Assembly (NCBI GenBank): GCA_015489765.1
Contig: WFZC01000198.1
Location: 1-64,000, forward strand
Length of the DNA: 64,000 nucleotides
From: Desulfobulbaceae bacterium
GTDB taxonomy: Bacteria > Desulfobacterota > Desulfobulbia > Desulfobulbales > Desulfobulbaceae
Direction of reading: 5' to 3'
The translations under genes were made by a program, and so were the position numbers. Below, piece after piece: positions 63,561 through 64,000 of the stretch. Within the stretch, counting starts at the first letter, position 1, and the number at the start of each line of letters is the position of its first letter. The notes below the pieces were generated by a model. The model saw only the letters and a list, made by a program, of their open reading frames with translations, did not search any database and had not been told where the DNA came from.

Positions 63561-64000
63561 ATGGCTGCGACAACCGCCTCTTCCCGGCCCAGGGACCTGG
63601 CCGCTGTCTGCCGCCGGGTGCGGGAAAAGTCGGAAAGTTACGAAAAATACAATTTCAGCAGTAAGTTCAATGAGTTTTTAAAGGCATTTTTTGATCTGGC
63701 CCAGGAGTTTGATTCCCTCGAGGATTTTTACCGGATCTGTGTGGCCGTGCCGCTGGAGATGACGGAGCTGGCAAGCGCTCTGTATCTCAGGCAAAAGGGC
63801 GAACAATCGCTGTTGCTTGCCTGTGACAGTGAACATGGGATCCCGGCCGAGCCGGTGGTTGCCGATCAGGCGATCCGTCTGCAGGATTTTCCATACGAAA
63901 CCGGGGACAAGTATGTTGTCCCTATCTGCAGCAAACAGCCACAATCCGTTGTCCTGAAGGCAGCAGCGGATGATGGAGAACAGGGCGTGGAGTCCCTGCC
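63561..64000 (+). CDS. Partial gene with GAF-like start (runs off window)
   Basis: The ORF opens at ATG 63561, one base after the pyrR stop, and stays open to the window end (146 codons), so it is absent from the ORF track. The start MAATTASSRPRDLAAVCRRV leads to a helix (KFNEFLKAFFDLAQEF) and then DFYRICVAVPLEMTELASAL and QSLLLACDSEHG, which look like a GAF-type sensor module. A signalling protein (histidine kinase or diguanylate cyclase) is possible but unproven. Confidence 0.6.
   Translation, partial: MAATTASSRPRDLAAVCRRVREKSESYEKYNFSSKFNEFLKAFFDLAQEFDSLEDFYRICVAVPLEMTELASALYLRQKGEQSLLLACDSEHGIPAEPVVADQAIRLQDFPYETGDKYVVPICSKQPQSVVLKAAADDGEQGVESL

Noticed and set aside
1-64000. tRNA or rRNA genes
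   Set aside because: No cloverleaf-like sequence with CCA end or conserved rRNA stretch was noticed in the intergenic regions; a tRNAscan run would confirm.

Overview
ORGANISM. The window (about 53% G+C by eye) looks like a Gram-negative anaerobe of the Desulfobacterota, probably Desulfobulbales-like. The clues are a secreted multihaem protein with an in-frame UGA (candidate selenocysteine), an orphan CooC-type ATPase, a Mn-dependent pyrophosphatase, FolE2, a stand-alone IMP cyclohydrolase and a Wzm/Wzt-type polysaccharide locus. The assignment is inference from gene content; no 16S or ribosomal marker is present. LAYOUT. 1-50.6 kb is one long surface-polysaccharide region. It holds a CapD/PglF-like sugar dehydratase, a HAD phosphatase, two membrane/periplasmic proteins that may be one split GT-C enzyme, a Wzm/Wzt ABC exporter, a large methyltransferase/kinase-like/GT2 protein, a UbiA-type prenyltransferase and an alpha/beta hydrolase membrane protein. 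A minus-strand block follows (14.5-22.0 kb: SDR epimerase, methyltransferase, GlpD-like oxidoreductase, asparagine synthase, GT4, PHP-like protein). A long plus-strand block (22.5-50.6 kb) carries a second asparagine synthase, an MBOAT/AlgJ-like O-acylation pair, methyltransferases, five GT2 enzymes, several GT-C-like membrane proteins, a spermidine-synthase-like membrane protein, a large HAD-like protein, two SGNH hydrolases, a hexapeptide acyltransferase, two UPF0104-type membrane proteins (one fused to a TolB-like propeller) and a WbaP-type priming transferase. From 50.6 kb the content turns to housekeeping: CooC-like ATPase, Bax-inhibitor-1 family protein, Mn-pyrophosphatase, candidate selenoprotein cytochrome, RarA, PilZ protein, succinate-semialdehyde dehydrogenase, FolE2, Hsp15/S4 protein, IMP cyclohydrolase, PurN, PyrR and a partial GAF-like gene at the edge. 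HOW THE GENES WORK TOGETHER. A WbaP-type enzyme would prime undecaprenyl phosphate, GT2/GT4/GT-C enzymes would extend the chain, methyltransferases and O-acyltransferases would decorate it, and Wzm/Wzt would export it, with the methyltransferase-kinase-like protein next to Wzt as a plausible chain-capping factor. Many genes overlap by ATGA or TGATG, indicating translational coupling. MOST NOTABLE. (1) The gene at 55127-56710 (minus) has UGA at codon 53 in an EPCG-U context, followed at 18 nt by a GGUCU-loop hairpin like a bacterial SECIS; the six-frame track misses its first 79 codons. Its fourth CxxCH lies in another frame at the 3' end. (2) A MITE-like element is present three times with terminal inverted repeats, and two copies show 6-bp target duplications. 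(3) A second REP-like repeat family built on CCAGCATGGCTGG and a 107-bp near-perfect palindrome lie in gaps between genes.
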